A stretch of DNA of 64,000 bases from Linanthus parryae (GCA_023055425.1 JALGPY010000002.1:123950088-124014087); one strand, 5' to 3'. Numbered from the stretch's first letter, positions 1-12,477 are shown. The notes: generated from the sequence alone by a model not told the origin. Numbers and translations are program-made.

Positions 1-3000
1 AATTTTTAACGTTGCGGTGTCCACTAGCTTAAACCACTACTTTTGGTCAAAAAAAGTTATCGATTAACTCTAAAAATAAAAGGTTAATCTCAAATTTTTA
101 ACATTGCGGTGTCCATTAGCTTAGACCACTACTTTTGGTAAAATGAAGCCATCGGTTAAATCTAAAAATAAAAGTTTAATCTCAAATTTTTACTTTTGCG
201 GTGTCCACTAGCTCAAACAACTACTTTTGGTCAAATAAAGTCATCGACCAACTCTATAGTCAAAGGTTAATCTCAATTTTTGTAACGTTGCGGTGTCCAC
301 TAGCACAAACCATTACTTTGGGTCAAATAAAGTAATCGACCACTCTAAAGTCAAAGGTTAATCTCAAACTTTTAGAATTGCGGTGTCAACTAGCTCAAAC
401 CACTAATTTTGGTCAAATAAAGTCATCAATCAATTATAAAGTCAAAGGTTAATCTCAAATTTTTAACGTTGCGGTGTCAACTAGGTCAGACAAGTACTTT
501 TGGTCAAATAAAATCTTCGACCAACTCTAAAGTCAAAGGTTAATCTCAATTTTGTAACGTTGTGATGTCCACTAGTTCAAACCACTACTTTTGGTCAAAT
601 AAAGTCATCGACCAACTCTAAATTCAAAGGTTAATCTCAAATTTTTAACGTTTCGGTGTCCACTAGCTCAACCCACTACTTTTGGTCACATAAAGTCATC
701 GACCAACTCTAAAGTCAAAGGTTAATCTCAAATTTTTAACGTTGCGGTATCCACTAGCTTAATCCACTAGTTTTGGTAAAATGAAGTCATCGATTAACTC
801 TAAAAATAAAAGGTTAATCTCAAATTTTTACTGTTGCGGTGTCCACTAGCTCAAACAACTACTTTTGGTCAAATAAAGTCATCGACCAACTTTGAAGTCA
901 AAGAATTTTTGTAACATTGCGGAGTCCATTAACTCAAACCACTACATTTGGTCAAATAAAATAATCGACCAACTCTAAAGTCAAAGGTTAATCTCAAAGT
1001 TTTAACGTTGCGGTGTCCACTAGGTCAAACCACTACTTTTGGTTAAATAAAATCATCGACCAACTCTAAATTCAAAGGTTAAACTCAATTTTCTAACGTT
1101 GCGTCTACTAGTTCAAACCATTACTTTTGGTCAAATAAAGTCATCGACCAACTCTAAAGTCAAAGGTTAATCTCAAACTTTTAACGTTGCGGTGTCCACT
1201 AGCTCAAACCAATACTTTTGGTCACATAAAGTCATCGACCAAATCTAAAGTCAAAGGTTAATCTCAAATTTTTAGCGTTGCGGTGTCCACAAGCTCCAAC
1301 CACTGATTTTGGTCAAATAAAGTCATCAACCAATTCTAAAGTCAATGGTTAATATCAAATTTTTAACGTTGCGGTGTCAACAAAGTCAAACCACTACTTT
1401 TGGTCAAATAAAACCATCAACCAACTTTAAAGTCAAAGGTTAATCTCAATTTTTTAACATTGCGGTGTCCACTAGCTCAAACCACTACTTTTGGTCAATT
1501 AAAGTAATCGAGCAACTCTAAAGTCAAAGGTCAATCTCAAATTTTTAACGTTGCAGTGTCCACTAGCTTAAACCACTACTTTTGGTCAAAAAAAGTTATC
1601 GATTAACTCTAAAAATAAAAGGTTAATCTCAAATTTTTAATGTTGCGGTGTCCAGTAGCTTAAACCACTACTTTTGGTAAAATGAAGCCATCGATTAATT
1701 CTAAAAATAAAAGGTTAATCTCAAATTTTTACTTTTGCGCTGTCCACTAGCTCAAACAACTACTTTTGGTCAAATAAAGTCATCGACCAACTCTATGGTC
1801 AAAGGTTAATCTCAATTTTTGTAACGTTGCGGTGTCCACTAGCTCAAACCACTACTTTTGGTGAAATAAAGTCATCGACCAACTCTAAAGTCAAAGGTTA
1901 ATCTCAAATTTTTAATGTTGCGGTGTCCACTAGCTCAAACCAAAACTTTGGTCAAATAAAGTCATCGACCAACTCTATAGTCAAAGGTTAATCTCAATTT
2001 TTGTAACGTTGCGGTGTCCACTAGCTCAAACCATTACTTTTGGTCAAATAAAGTCATCGACCACTATAAAGTCAAAGGTTAATATCAAACTTTTAGCGTT
2101 GCGGTGTCAACTAGCTCAAACCACTAATTTTGGTCAAATAAAGTCATCAATCAATTCTAAAGTCAAAGGTTAATCTCAAATTTTTAACGTTGCGGTGTCC
2201 ACTAGGTCAGACTAGTACTTTTGGTCAAATAAAATCTTCGACCAACTCTAAAGTCAAAGGTTAATCTCAATTTTGTAACGTTTTGATGTCCATTAGTTCA
2301 AACCACTACTTTTGGTCAAATAAAGTCATCGACCAACTCTAAAGTCAAAGGTTAATCTCAAATTTTTAACGTTGCGGTGTCCACTAGCTCAAACCACTAC
2401 TTTTGGTCACATGAAGTCATCGACCAACTCTAAAGTCAAAGGTTAATCTCAAATTTTTAGCGTTGCGGTGTCCACTACTACCTCCAACCACTGATTTTGG
2501 TCAAATAAAGTCATCAACCAATTCTAAAGTCAATGGTTAATCTCAAATTTTTAACGTTGCGGTGTCCACTAGGTCAAACCACTACATTTAGTCAAATTAA
2601 ACCATCAACCAACTCTAAAGTCAAAGGTTAATCTCAAATTTTTAACATTGCGGTGTCCACTAGCTTAAACCACTACATTTGGTCAATTAAAGTCATCGAC
2701 CAACTCTAAAGTCAAAAGTTAATCTCAAATTTTTAACGTTGCGGTGTCCACTAGTTTAAACCACAACTTTTGGTAAAATGAAGTCATCGATTAACTCTAA
2801 AAATAAAAGGTTAATCTCAAATTTTTAACGTTTCGGTATCCACTAGCTTAAACCACTAGTTTTGGTAAAATGAAGTCATCGATTAACTCTAAAAATAAAA
2901 GGTTAATCTCAAATTTTTACTGTTGCCGTGTCCACTAGCTCAAACAACTACTTTTGGTCAAATAAAGTCATCGACCAACTCTAAAGTCAAAGGTCAATCT

Positions 3001-4150
3001 CAAATTTTTAACATTGCGGTGTCCACTAGCTCAAACCACTACTTTTGGTCAATTAAATTAAAGTCATCGAACAACTCTAAAGTCAAAGGTTAATCTCAAA
3101 TTTTAAACGTTGAGGTGTCCACTAGCTTAAACCACTACTTTTGGTCAAATAAAGTTACCGATTAACTCTAAAAATAAAAGGTTAATCTCAAATTTTTAAC
3201 GTTGCGGTATCCACTAGCTTAAACCACTAGTTTTGGTAAAATGAAGTCATCGATTAACTCTAAAAATAAAAGGTTAATCTCAAATTTTTACTGTTGCCGT
3301 GTCCACTAGCTCAAACAACTACTTTTGGTCAAATAAAGTCATCGACCAACTCTAAAGTCAAAGGTCAATCTCAAATTTTTAACATTGTGGTGTCCACTAG
3401 CTCAAACCACTACTTTTGGTCAATTAAATTAAAGTCATCGAACAACTCTAAAGTCAAAGGTTAATCTCAAATTTTTAACGTTGCGGTGTCCACTAGCTTA
3501 AACCACTACTTTTGGTCAAAAAAAGTTATCGATTAACTCTAAAAATAAAAGGTTAATCTCAAATTTTTAACGTTGCGGTGTCCATTAGCTTAGACCACTA
3601 CTTTTGGTAAAATGAAGCCATCGATTAAATCTAAAAATAAAAGTTTAATCTCAAATTTTTACTTTTGCGGTGTCCACTAGCTCTAACAACTACTTTTGGT
3701 CAAATAAAGTCATCGACCAACTCTATAGTCAAAGGTTAATCTCAATTTTTGTAACGTTGCGGTGTCCACTAGCTCAAACCATTACTTTGGGTCAAATAAA
3801 GTCATCGACCACTCTAAATTCAAAGGTTAATCTCAAACTTTTAGCGTTGCGGTGTCAACTAGCTCAAACCACTAATTTTGGTCAAATAAAGTCATCAATC
3901 AATTCTAAAGTCAAAGGTTAATCTCAAATTTTTAACGTTGCGGTGTCAACTAGGTCAAACCAGTACTTTTGGTCAAATAAAATCTTCGACCAACTCTAAA
4001 GTCAAAGGTTAATCTCAATTTTGTAACGTTGTGATGTCCACTAGTTCAAACCACTACTTTTGGTCAAATAAAGTCATCGACCAACTCTAAAGTCAAAGGT
4101 TAATCTCAAATTTTTAACGTTTCGGTGTCCACTAGCTCAACCCACTACTT
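1..4150 (+). repeat. 91-bp satellite array, forward orientation, block 1
   Basis: Head-to-tail copies of a 91-bp AT-rich monomer. The period is measured from the recurrence of the core GCGGTGTCCACTAGCTCAAA. Two monomer classes are interspersed. Class 1 has GACCAACTCTAAAGTCAAAG. Class 2 has GATTAACTCTAAAAATAAAA and usually GGTAAAATGAAG before it. Monomers differ by scattered substitutions and small indels. The block ends where LINE element A begins. Short open frames of about 70-95 codons in the satellite are by-products of the repeat and not genes. Confidence 0.97.
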
Positions 4151-4210
4151 TTTTTGGGTAAATGTCAATATATAAAGAGAAGAAAACAGAGAATCAGTAC
4201 AGGTTTACAA

Positions 4211-4222
4211 GGGGCATTCCCC
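4211..4222 (-). other. 3' hairpin of LINE A
   Basis: GGGGAATGCCCC on the coding strand forms a 4-bp stem, 55 nt before the poly(A). It sits in a block (ACCTGGGGAATGCCCCTTGT) shared by the other LINEs here. It is a candidate recognition element for the ORF2 reverse transcriptase. Confidence 0.7.
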
Positions 4223-4283
4223 AGGTAAAACTACAACAAGAGAGCCATAGACAGGCTAACCTACAATACAATCCACTATACAA

Positions 4284-6237
4284 CTACTCAATACCCCAGA
4301 GTCCAACAATATCAATAATATTGGGGTTTTGTAGAACATCCTTGTCAAGAAGTTTGGTTTTAACAACATTTGCAATTCTTCTTATAGTGCCTAGGAGAGT
4401 ATTCTGTTTCCTTTGGAAGAGCCTATTGTTCCTCTCCATCCAAATAAAATAGCAGCAAGTAGCAAAACAGAGTCTGAAAGTGAGATTTCTAACATTGTTA
4501 CCCCTCCATAAAGTCAGCAGATTGTGAATCCAGTTGTTCCAATCATTACCTGTTCTTGGGATATCAAAGAAAGCAAGAACCTGTGAGGCAAAACTGCAAC
4601 TATTGAAAAGGTGCAGATGAGATTCTTGGGCAGTTTGGCAGAAACAACACAGTGCTGGTGTGATGGTTCCTCCCCACATAGCTACTCTGTCACCTGTATT
4701 GAGCCTCTGTTGGATGGCAAGCCATAAAATGAAAGAAAGCCTAGGGATGTGGAGTCTGTGCCAGCAGAAAGGTGCCCACCACTGAACATATCCTTTATCT
4801 CTGATGAGCTCCCAAGCTGATCTTACTGTGAAGGTTCCACTGCTATCAGCAGTCCATCTAATAGTATCAGCAGCCTCTGTTGGTTTAGGGATAGAGTCAG
4901 TAAGATGCACCACCTCACTCATATAATGGCTCTGAGGGCTAGGCCATCTCCAGTCACCTTGGTGAATAATACAGTTCACCTTAGCTTCTTTAGGAAGTGC
5001 TGCTTCATACATAATCCTGCAGTTCATAAAAGAGAGAATAGGGCCTTCTTGGAGCCAGTTGTCATACCATAGAAAAGTTGAGAGGCCCTTCCCTATTCTG
5101 TATTTTATGTAAGGCCTAAAAGTCTCCCTCAAGGCAATAATTTTCCTCCAAATCCAAGAGGCATTGTTAGGGCAAGTAACTCTCCACAAAGATCTACCCC
5201 TAATAAGGTGGGTATGCACCCATCTAGCCCAATAGGAGGAGGAATTGTGATCCACCAGGGCCCATAAGTGTTTGCCAATTGCAGCTTTGTTCCATGTCTT
5301 GGTACTCTTCAAATTGAGTCCCCCTTCCTTGTATGGTTTACACACATTCTCCCAAGTTACTTTGGCCCCTGTATGCTTGAGCTCAGGGCCTGTCCAAAGG
5401 AAGTTTCTCATATTAGCTTCAATCTCTTTGTGCACCCTGGCTGGCAAAATAAAAACAGAAGACCAGTAGACTTGAAGAGAGAACAGTATGGTCCTGATGA
5501 GCTGGAGCCTGCCTGCATAAGAGAGATACTTGACTGCCCAACTCTTGATTCTTCCTAAGATTCTGTCAATGATGCTCCTGCAGTCCTGATAAGTCAGCTT
5601 AGTAGTGATGAGAGGTACCCCAAGGTATCTGACAGGGAGAGTGCCAATAGAGTACCCAAGAGTAGTAAGTATCTGCTGCCTTGTAGTGATATCCACCCCA
5701 CTGAAGTAGATGTTGCTCTTGGAGGGATTTGGTTGCAAACCAGACAAATCTGTGAAAAGAGAGAGCCCTTCATGAATGAGCTTGACAGAGGTGTTGTCTC
5801 CCTTACAAAAAACCATTAGATCATCTGCAAAACAAAGATTAACAATATCTTCTTTCTTGCATCTCCAGTGATACCCAAATTGAGGATTAGTTGCCTTGTT
5901 GTGTAAAATACCAGATAATACCTCCATAATCATAACAAAGAGGTATGAAGAAAGAGGGTCCCCTTGTCTCAAACCCCTAGTACCTTTGAAAAAGCCCACC
6001 ATCTCTCCGTTAAGGCTAATAGAAAAAGTTGCAGTACACACACATTGCTTAATCCATCCAATAAAAGGGGCAGGAAAGCCAAAGCAATGAAGGGTGCAAA
6101 ATAAGAACTCCCATTGAACATGATCATATGCTTTCATCAAATCAATCTTCATGGCACATCTTGGGGAATTGTTAATACCTGAGTCAAGGTGGTAGCCTCT
6201 AAGGAGCTCCTGAGAGAGGAAAATATTGTCTGAGATT
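4284..6237 (-). pseudogene. LINE A ORF2 fragment: reverse transcriptase to C-terminus
   Basis: About 650 codons remain open, from the RT region (SDNIFLSQELLRGYHL) to the natural stop (end ...GLWGIE). Visible are RT motif A (MKIDLMKAYDHV), the RQGDPLS block, the catalytic FADD in LCFADDLMVF, and a C-terminal zinc-binding zf-RVT region with CCFC...HLHLF..C. The endonuclease domain and the first part of RT are missing, so it cannot support retrotransposition alone. The frame runs into satellite upstream, and no ATG begins it: the first codons are satellite-derived. The first LINE ATG is at MKIDL. It aligns with about residue 561 onward of the intact ORF2 of element B, at roughly 70% identity by eye over the RT core. 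Confidence 0.9.
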
Positions 6238-8665
6238 AACTCTAAAGTCAAAGGTTAATCTCAAATTTTTAACGTTGCGTTATCCACTAGCTTAAACCAA
6301 TAGTTTTGGTAAAATGAAGTCATCGATTAACTCTAAAAATAAAAGGTTAATCTCAAATTTTTACTGTTGCGGTGTCCACTAGCTCAAACAACTACTTTTG
6401 GTCAAATAAAGTCATCGACCAACTTTGAAGTCAAAGAATTTTTGTAACATTGCGGGGTCCATTAACTCAAACCACTACTTTTGGTTAAATAAAATCATCG
6501 ACCAACTCTAAAGTCAAAGGTTAAACTCAATTTTCTAACGTTGCGTCCACTAGTTCAAACCATTACTTTTGGTCATATAAAGTCATCGACCAACTCTAAA
6601 GTCAAAGTCTAATCTCAAACTTTTAACGTTGCGGTGTCCACTAGCTCAAACCAATACTTTTGGTCACATAAAGTCATCGACCAAATCTAAAGTCAAAGGT
6701 TAATCTCAAATTTTTAGCGTTGCGGTGTCCACAAGCTCCAACCACTGATTTTGATCATATAAAGTCATCAACCAATTCTAAAGTCAATGGTTAATCTCAA
6801 ATTTTTAACGTTGCGGTGTCCACAAAGTCAAACCACTACTTTTGGTCAAATAAAACCATCAACCAACTTTAAAGTCAAAGGTTAATCTCAATTTTTTAAC
6901 ATTGCGGTGTCCACTAGCTCAAACCACTACTTTTGGTCAATTAAAGTCATCGACCAACTCTAAAGTCAAAGGTCAATCTCAAATTTTTAACGTTGCGGTG
7001 TCCACTAGCTTAAACCGCTACTTTTAGTCAAAAAAAGTTATCGATTAACTCTAAAAATAAAAGGTTAATCTCAAATTTTTAATGTTGCGGTGTCAAGTAG
7101 CTTAAACCACTACTTTTGGTAAAATGAAGCCATCGATTAATTCTAAAAATAAAAGGTTAATCTCAAATTTTTACTTTTGCGGTGTCCACTAGCTCAAACA
7201 ACTACTTTTGGTCAAATAAAGTCATCGACCAACTCTATAGTCAAAGGTTAATCTCAATTTTTGTAACGTTGCGGTGTCCACTAGCTCAAACCACTAATTT
7301 TGGTGAAATAAAGTCATCGACCAACTCTAAAGTCAAAGGTTAATCTCAAATTTTTAATGTTGCGGTGTCCACTAGCTCAAACCACAACTTTGGTCACATA
7401 AAGTCATCGACCAACTCTAAAGTCAAAGGTTAATCTCAAGTTTTTAGCGTCGCGGTGTCCACTAGCTCAAACCACTGATTTTGGTCAAATAAAGTCATCA
7501 ACCAATTCTAAAGTCAAAGTTTAATCTCAAATTTTTAACTTTGCGGTGTCCACTAGGTCAAACCACTACTTTTGGTCTAATAAAGTCATCGACCAACTCT
7601 AAAATCAAAGGTTAATCTCACATTTTAGACGTTGAGGTGTCCACTAGCTTAAACCACTACTTTTGGTCAAATAAAGTTACCGCTTAACTCTAAAAATAAA
7701 AGGTTAATCTCAAATTTTTAACGTTGCGGTGTCCGCTAGTTTAAACCACTACTTTTGGTAAAATGAAGTCATCGATTAACTCTAAAAATAAAAGGATAAT
7801 CTCAAATTTTTACTGTTGCGGTGTCCACTAGCTCAAACAACTACTTTTGGTCAAATAAAGACATCGACCAACTCTGAAGTCAAAGGTTAATCTCAATTTT
7901 TGTAACATTGCGGTGTCCACTAGCTCAAACCACTACTTTTGGTCAAATAAAGTCATCGACCAACTCTAAAGTCAAAGGTTAATCTCAAATTTTTAACGTT
8001 GCGGTGTCCCGTAGGTCAAACCACTACTTTTGGTCAAATAAAATAATCGACCAACTCTAAAGTCAAAGGTTAATCTCAAATTTTTAACGTTGCGGTGTCC
8101 ACTAGGTCAAACCACTACTTTTGATCAAATAATATCGTCGACCAACTCTAAAGTCAAAGGTCAATCTCAAATTTTTAACATTGCGGTGTCCACTAGCTCA
8201 AACCACTACTTTTGGTCAATTAAAGTCATCGAGCAACTCTAAAGTCAAAGGTTAATCTCAAATTTTTAACGTTGCGGTGTCCACTAGCTTAAACCACTAC
8301 TTTTGGTCAAAAAAAGTTATCGATTAACTCTAAAAATAAAAGGTTAATCTCAAATTTTTAACGTTGCGGTGTCCATTACCTTAGACCACTACTTTTGGTA
8401 AAATGAAGCCATCGGTTAAATCTAAAAATAAAAGTTTAATCTCAAATTTTTACTTTTGCGGTGTCCACTAGCTCAAACAACTACTTTTGGTCAAATAAAG
8501 TCATCGACCAACTCTATAGTCAAAGGTTAATCTCAATTTTTGTAACGTTGCGGTGTCCACTAGCTCAAACCATTACTTTGGGTCAAATAAAGTCATCGAC
8601 CACTCTAAAGTCAAAGGTTAATCTCAAACTTTTAGCGTTGCGGTGTCAACTAGCTCAAACCACTA
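6238..8665 (+). repeat. 91-bp satellite array, forward orientation, block 2
   Basis: Continuation of the same satellite between LINE A and LINE B, with both monomer classes. With A removed it aligns with the block after LINE B as one unit of a higher-order repeat of about 2.73 kb. Confidence 0.97.
8656..8665 (+). repeat. Target-site duplication of LINE B, left copy
   Basis: CAAACCACTA, repeated exactly at 14451-14460. It is satellite sequence, so the empty site is known from sister monomers such as that at about 3868. Confidence 0.9.
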
Positions 8666-8829
8666 TTTTTTTTTTGGGTAAGTTTCAATATATTGAAAAG
8701 ACAGCAGTTAATACAGGTTTACAAGGGGCATTCCCCAGGTAAAGCTCAACAGGCTCACAAAGAAGCACAATACAAAGCAGGAAGACACCTACAAACTAAC
8801 AAGCAAGAGGATGTCAACAATAACAGGGA
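8666..8829 (-). other. LINE B 3' UTR with hairpin and poly(A)
   Basis: The 164 bases after the ORF2 stop hold hairpin GGGGAATGCCCC (8725-8736), then 49 nt ending in TTACCC, then about 10 A. The hairpin block matches elements A, E and F. Confidence 0.75.
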
Positions 8830-11800
8830 TTAAACAACACCCCAGAATCTAGCTAACTGAATGTTTTGAGAAACTAGACTAGAATCTTCCATTTTAGCTC
8901 TAATAGCTAAACTGATCTTCCTGATTACAGCTTGAACTGTACATTTCTTCCCCTCAAAGCATCTTTTGTTTCTTTCCTGCCAAATACAGTAGAAGCCTGC
9001 AGCAAAACACAATCTAAAAAGCATCATGGTTTTGCTAGAACCTTTCCAGTCACTGCTGAGCCTATTAATCCAAGCAGACCAGGGACTGGAATGGTCATGG
9101 TTAATGCCAAAGAAATCCCAGACACAAGTGGTGAAACTACAATCTCTGAAAAGATGAACATGAGTTTCTGGAAAGCTGTTGCAGAGGTAGCATTGGTTGT
9201 TTTGAGTGACTCCCCAAGCAGCTAGCTTGTCTTGAGTACTCAATCTTTGTTGTATACCCAGCCAGAGGATAAATGAAAATCTTGGGACTCTGAGTTTGTG
9301 CCAACACAGATGATTCCATCTAATCTTCTCAGTTCTTTCTCTAATCAATTGCCAAGCAGAGAAAGTAGTAAAGGAGCCACTAGAATCAGCAAGCCACTTC
9401 ACAGAGTCTTCAGTGTCAATTTGAGGCTGCATACCATCAGTGTAACCCACAATGTCACTCATATAGTGACTTTGTGGACTAGGCCATAGCCATTGGCCAT
9501 GGTTGATAATTCTGCAAACTTTAGCATCTTTGTCCAGAGCAGCTTCATACATAACCCTTTCATTAGTGAAACTGAGAATAGGTCCACAAGGTAGCCAATT
9601 ATCATACCATAAATATGTTTTCATACCATTCCCCACTCTGTGTTTGATATGAGGTCTATAGGTTTCTCTCAAACTTAGAAGCTTCCTCCATATCCAAGAA
9701 GCATCACCTGGACAAGATACTCTCCATATGGATCTGCCTTTGAGAAGGTGAGTATGTACCCATTTGACCCAGTAAGAGCTGTTACAGTTAGATACAAGAG
9801 CCAATAAATGTTTGCCAAGGGCAGCTTTGTTCCAGGTTTTGGTTCTCTTTATGCCTAAACCACCTTCCTCATAAGGAAGACACACACTGTCCCAACTTAC
9901 TTTAGCTCCTGTATGCTTCATATGTTGGCCAGTCCAGAGAAAGTTTCTCATCAGCACCTCCATGTCCTTGTGAACCTTAGAGGGGAGAATAAAGGTAGAA
10001 GCCCAGTAAACTTGGAGGGAGAACAACATAGTCTTGACAATTTGAACTCTCCATGCATAAGACAAATATTTTGCAGTCCAAGACTTGATTCTTTGAGTAA
10101 TTCTGTCCATAACTGGAATACAGTCCACATATTTGAGTTTGGAGGTTATGAGGGGAACCCCTAAATATCTGATGGGTAAAGTGCCAAGAGGGAAGGACAG
10201 ACAGTCCTTAATCTGGGAGCCAGTGGTGTGATCAACCCCTGACAAGTAGATATTGCTTTTTGTGGGATTAGGGTGTAAACCAGATAGGGCACTAAAGAGC
10301 TGTAAACCCTCTTTGATGGTGGTAGTAGAGGCTAGATCAGCTTTGCAGAAGATCATTAGATCATCAGCAAAGCACAAGTTGATGATCTTCTCCTCCTTAC
10401 ATCTCCAATGATAGCTAAAGTTGGGGAGAGTGGAAAAATGATGGAGGATACCAGACAAAGCCTCCATGACAATCACAAAAAGGTAAGGGGACAAGGGGTC
10501 CCCTTGCCTTATTCCTCTAGTCCCTTTGAAGAACCCATGGAGGGAACCATTAATGGACACAGAGAAAGCTGTTGTGCACACACATTCTTGTATCCAGCTA
10601 ATAAAGGCATGGGGGAAGTGCATACAGTGAAGAACAGCAAACAAGAATTGCCAATTAACATGATCATAGGCCTTCATTAGGTCAATCTTCATGGCACATC
10701 TTTGACCATGATTGTTGAGGTGGTAGCCTCTAAGTAACTCTTGGGACAGAAAAACATTGTCTGAGATTTTCCTTCCAGAGATAAATGCAGACTGAGAAGG
10801 ATGAATTAGATGTGGAAGTACCTCTTTGAGTCTATTGGCAATGACTTTGGAGACTACTTTGTATGTGGTATTGCAACAAGAGATAGGCCTATACTCTGTA
10901 ACTTTGGTAGGGCACTCAACTTTGGGAACTAGAGCAATAGCTGTAGTGTTTATGGTCTTCAAAAGCTTGCCAGTTGCAAAGAATTCCATAACTGCCTCTA
11001 CTGCATCATGTCCCACTGTGTCCCAGCTCAATTTGAAGAAGCTAGCTGGGTAGCCATCAGGGCCTGGGGCCTTGTTAGGGGGCAGAGATTTAAAAGTGGC
11101 AATGATTTCTTCTCTGGTGACAGGTCTTAACAGAGAGAGCTGCTGGCTATGGTTGAGCTTGTATCTTATGAAAGGATCAATCTCAGCTTGGTTCACATTG
11201 AAACTACCTCCTTCACATCCCAGTAAGTCCTTAAAGTGCTGCACAAACTCATTTTGTACCTCCTTGGGATCAGTGATGAGTCTACCTGCTCCATTAATGA
11301 TAGTTGCAATTCTATTCCTGGCATTTTTGGATTTGACAACCCTGAAGAAGTAGGCAGTGTTTTTATCTCCCAAATTGATCCATTTGTCTCTGGATTTCTG
11401 CTTGTAGAAGCTCTCCTCAGCAGCTGCAATGTTCACATAGGCCTTAATAAGGTTTCTCTCTTCTTCTTTGAGAGCTGGGTTGGTGGGGTCAGAGTCAATG
11501 GCTGTCTGACAGTTCTCCAGCTCTTGTCTGCTGATCTGAGTCCTACTGGTGATATTTTGGAAGTGAGCTCTATTGAAGTTCTTGAGATGCTGTTTCAGAA
11601 TCTTGAGCTTAGTGGTGACCCTGAATTGATGTGATCCATGGCATGGAGCATCCCAGATATTCTTTAGGAGCTGGGGGTAGTCAGTGTGCTTAGCCCACAT
11701 GTCAAAGAACCTGAAAGTTTTCCCCACTTGTAGCTGGTTATGTCCTGTAATTACAATAAGTGGAGTATGATCAGAAGTCAACATGTGAGAATAATTCACA

Positions 11801-12447
11801 AAGGAGAGGGGGAATTGATCATCCCAGCTGGAGTTGACAATAGCCCTGTCAATCTTGGTGTAAACTGGGTTCCCATCTTGTTTATTGGTCCAAGAATATC
11901 TCATGCCAGTAGTTCTAAGATCAAATAGCTCACACTCTTCAATGCAACTATTAAACTCCTCCATATGAGCTGGCCAGGAGTTATAGCCACCTAGCTTATC
12001 ACTAATGACTCTAGGAGCATTAAAGTCTCCCAAAACAAGCCAAGGCAGCTGAATTGAAGTAGCAGCAATAGTACATAAGTCAGTCCACAACTGTCTTCTG
12101 GCTAGGTGGTCATTAAAACCATAGACAAAGGTGATATGACTAACCACATTGTCCTTCAAGTTGGTGACTTTGCAGTGGATAAGTTGAGAGGTAGACATTA
12201 AACATTGAAGTTGGACATCCCTAGGATTCCAAAGAATAAGCAGTCTACCAAGAGGATGGTGATCAAGATTGTGACAAAAAGACCAGTTATTATTGATAAC
12301 TCTGGCAACTCTTTCAACATTCACCAATTTCACTTTGGTTTCCAAAAGGCCAATCAGGCTCAGCTTATGATCCTTAATAATGGATCTCACATCAGTTTGC
12401 CTAATGGGGTCATTAAGACCCCTAGTATTCCATGCACAACAGATCAT
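8830..12447 (-). CDS. LINE B ORF2: endonuclease and reverse transcriptase polyprotein, intact
   Basis: A 1,205-residue ORF2 protein. It nicks target DNA and primes reverse transcription of LINE RNA at the nick. Residues 1-230 are an APE-type endonuclease with N7 (AWNTRGLND), E36 (LLETKV), D141/N143 (LGDFNAPR) and the S225-D226-H227 triad. A linker at 240-440 contains the FYKQKSRDKWINLGDKNTAYF block. RT spans about 445-800: PPNKAPGPDGYP (456-467), D589 in motif A (MKIDLMKAYDHV), RQGDPLSPYLF (648-658) and F693-A-D-D696. The C-terminus holds a zf-RVT domain (about 1015-1108) with C1086, C1089, HVHLF and C1103. I see no RNase H domain. No stop or frameshift breaks it, and its length suits plant L1 ORF2. 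Confidence 0.95.
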   Translation of the reverse strand: MICCAWNTRGLNDPIRQTDVRSIIKDHKLSLIGLLETKVKLVNVERVARVINNNWSFCHNLDHHPLGRLLILWNPRDVQLQCLMSTSQLIHCKVTNLKDNVVSHITFVYGFNDHLARRQLWTDLCTIAATSIQLPWLVLGDFNAPRVISDKLGGYNSWPAHMEEFNSCIEECELFDLRTTGMRYSWTNKQDGNPVYTKIDRAIVNSSWDDQFPLSFVNYSHMLTSDHTPLIVITGHNQLQVGKTFRFFDMWAKHTDYPQLLKNIWDAPCHGSHQFRVTTKLKILKQHLKNFNRAHFQNITSRTQISRQELENCQTAIDSDPTNPALKEEERNLIKAYVNIAAAEESFYKQKSRDKWINLGDKNTAYFFRVVKSKNARNRIATIINGAGRLITDPKEVQNEFVQHFKDLLGCEGGSFNVNQAEIDPFIRYKLNHSQQLSLLRPVTREEIIATFKSLPPNKAPGPDGYPASFFKLSWDTVGHDAVEAVMEFFATGKLLKTINTTAIALVPKVECPTKVTEYRPISCCNTTYKVVSKVIANRLKEVLPHLIHPSQSAFISGRKISDNVFLSQELLRGYHLNNHGQRCAMKIDLMKAYDHVNWQFLFAVLHCMHFPHAFISWIQECVCTTAFSVSINGSLHGFFKGTRGIRQGDPLSPYLFVIVMEALSGILHHFSTLPNFSYHWRCKEEKIINLCFADDLMIFCKADLASTTTIKEGLQLFSALSGLHPNPTKSNIYLSGVDHTTGSQIKDCLSFPLGTLPIRYLGVPLITSKLKYVDCIPVMDRITQRIKSWTAKYLSYAWRVQIVKTMLFSLQVYWASTFILPSKVHKDMEVLMRNFLWTGQHMKHTGAKVSWDSVCLPYEEGGLGIKRTKTWNKAALGKHLLALVSNCNSSYWVKWVHTHLLKGRSIWRVSCPGDASWIWRKLLSLRETYRPHIKHRVGNGMKTYLWYDNWLPCGPILSFTNERVMYEAALDKDAKVCRIINHGQWLWPSPQSHYMSDIVGYTDGMQPQIDTEDSVKWLADSSGSFTTFSAWQLIRERTEKIRWNHLCWHKLRVPRFSFILWLGIQQRLSTQDKLAAWGVTQNNQCYLCNSFPETHVHLFRDCSFTTCVWDFFGINHDHSSPWSAWINRLSSDWKGSSKTMMLFRLCFAAGFYCIWQERNKRCFEGKKCTVQAVIRKISLAIRAKMEDSSLVSQNIQLARFWGVV

Positions 12448-12477
12448 GGAGATACTACAAAAGAGGGAGAAAGTAAG

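Larger units (their letters stand above)
4151..6237 (-). mobile_element. LINE element A, 5'-truncated L1
   Basis: A 2.09-kb L1 copy whose 3' end lies at the low coordinate: poly(T), then GGGTAAAT (TTACCC-poly(A) on the coding strand), a conserved hairpin, and a long ORF2 C-terminal frame. It starts inside the reverse transcriptase domain, so it is 5'-truncated. No target-site duplication is found. Compared with uninterrupted copies of the same monomer at about 661-720 and 14715-14775, some 21 bp of satellite are missing at the junction, so integration removed target DNA. The open frame is unbroken, suggesting a young insertion. Its protein resembles element E more than element B. Confidence 0.93.

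Noticed and set aside
3670..3921. Recurring open frames of about 70-95 codons in the satellite (also at 8461, 16982, 18129, 36224 and 53673)
   Set aside because: They are translations of the repeat itself. Since 91 is not a multiple of 3, an occasional run lacks stops. They have no ATG-led conservation or domain, and similar frames appear wherever the same variant monomers recur.
1..4150. CRISPR-like array of regular repeats
   Set aside because: Monomers are contiguous with no unique spacers, repeats are imperfect, and the context is plant LINEs. It is a satellite.
6238..6251. Apparent start of the element A frame inside the satellite, a possible new fused gene
   Set aside because: The first codon is TTG, not ATG. 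The frame is open into satellite by chance, with no promoter or start evidence.
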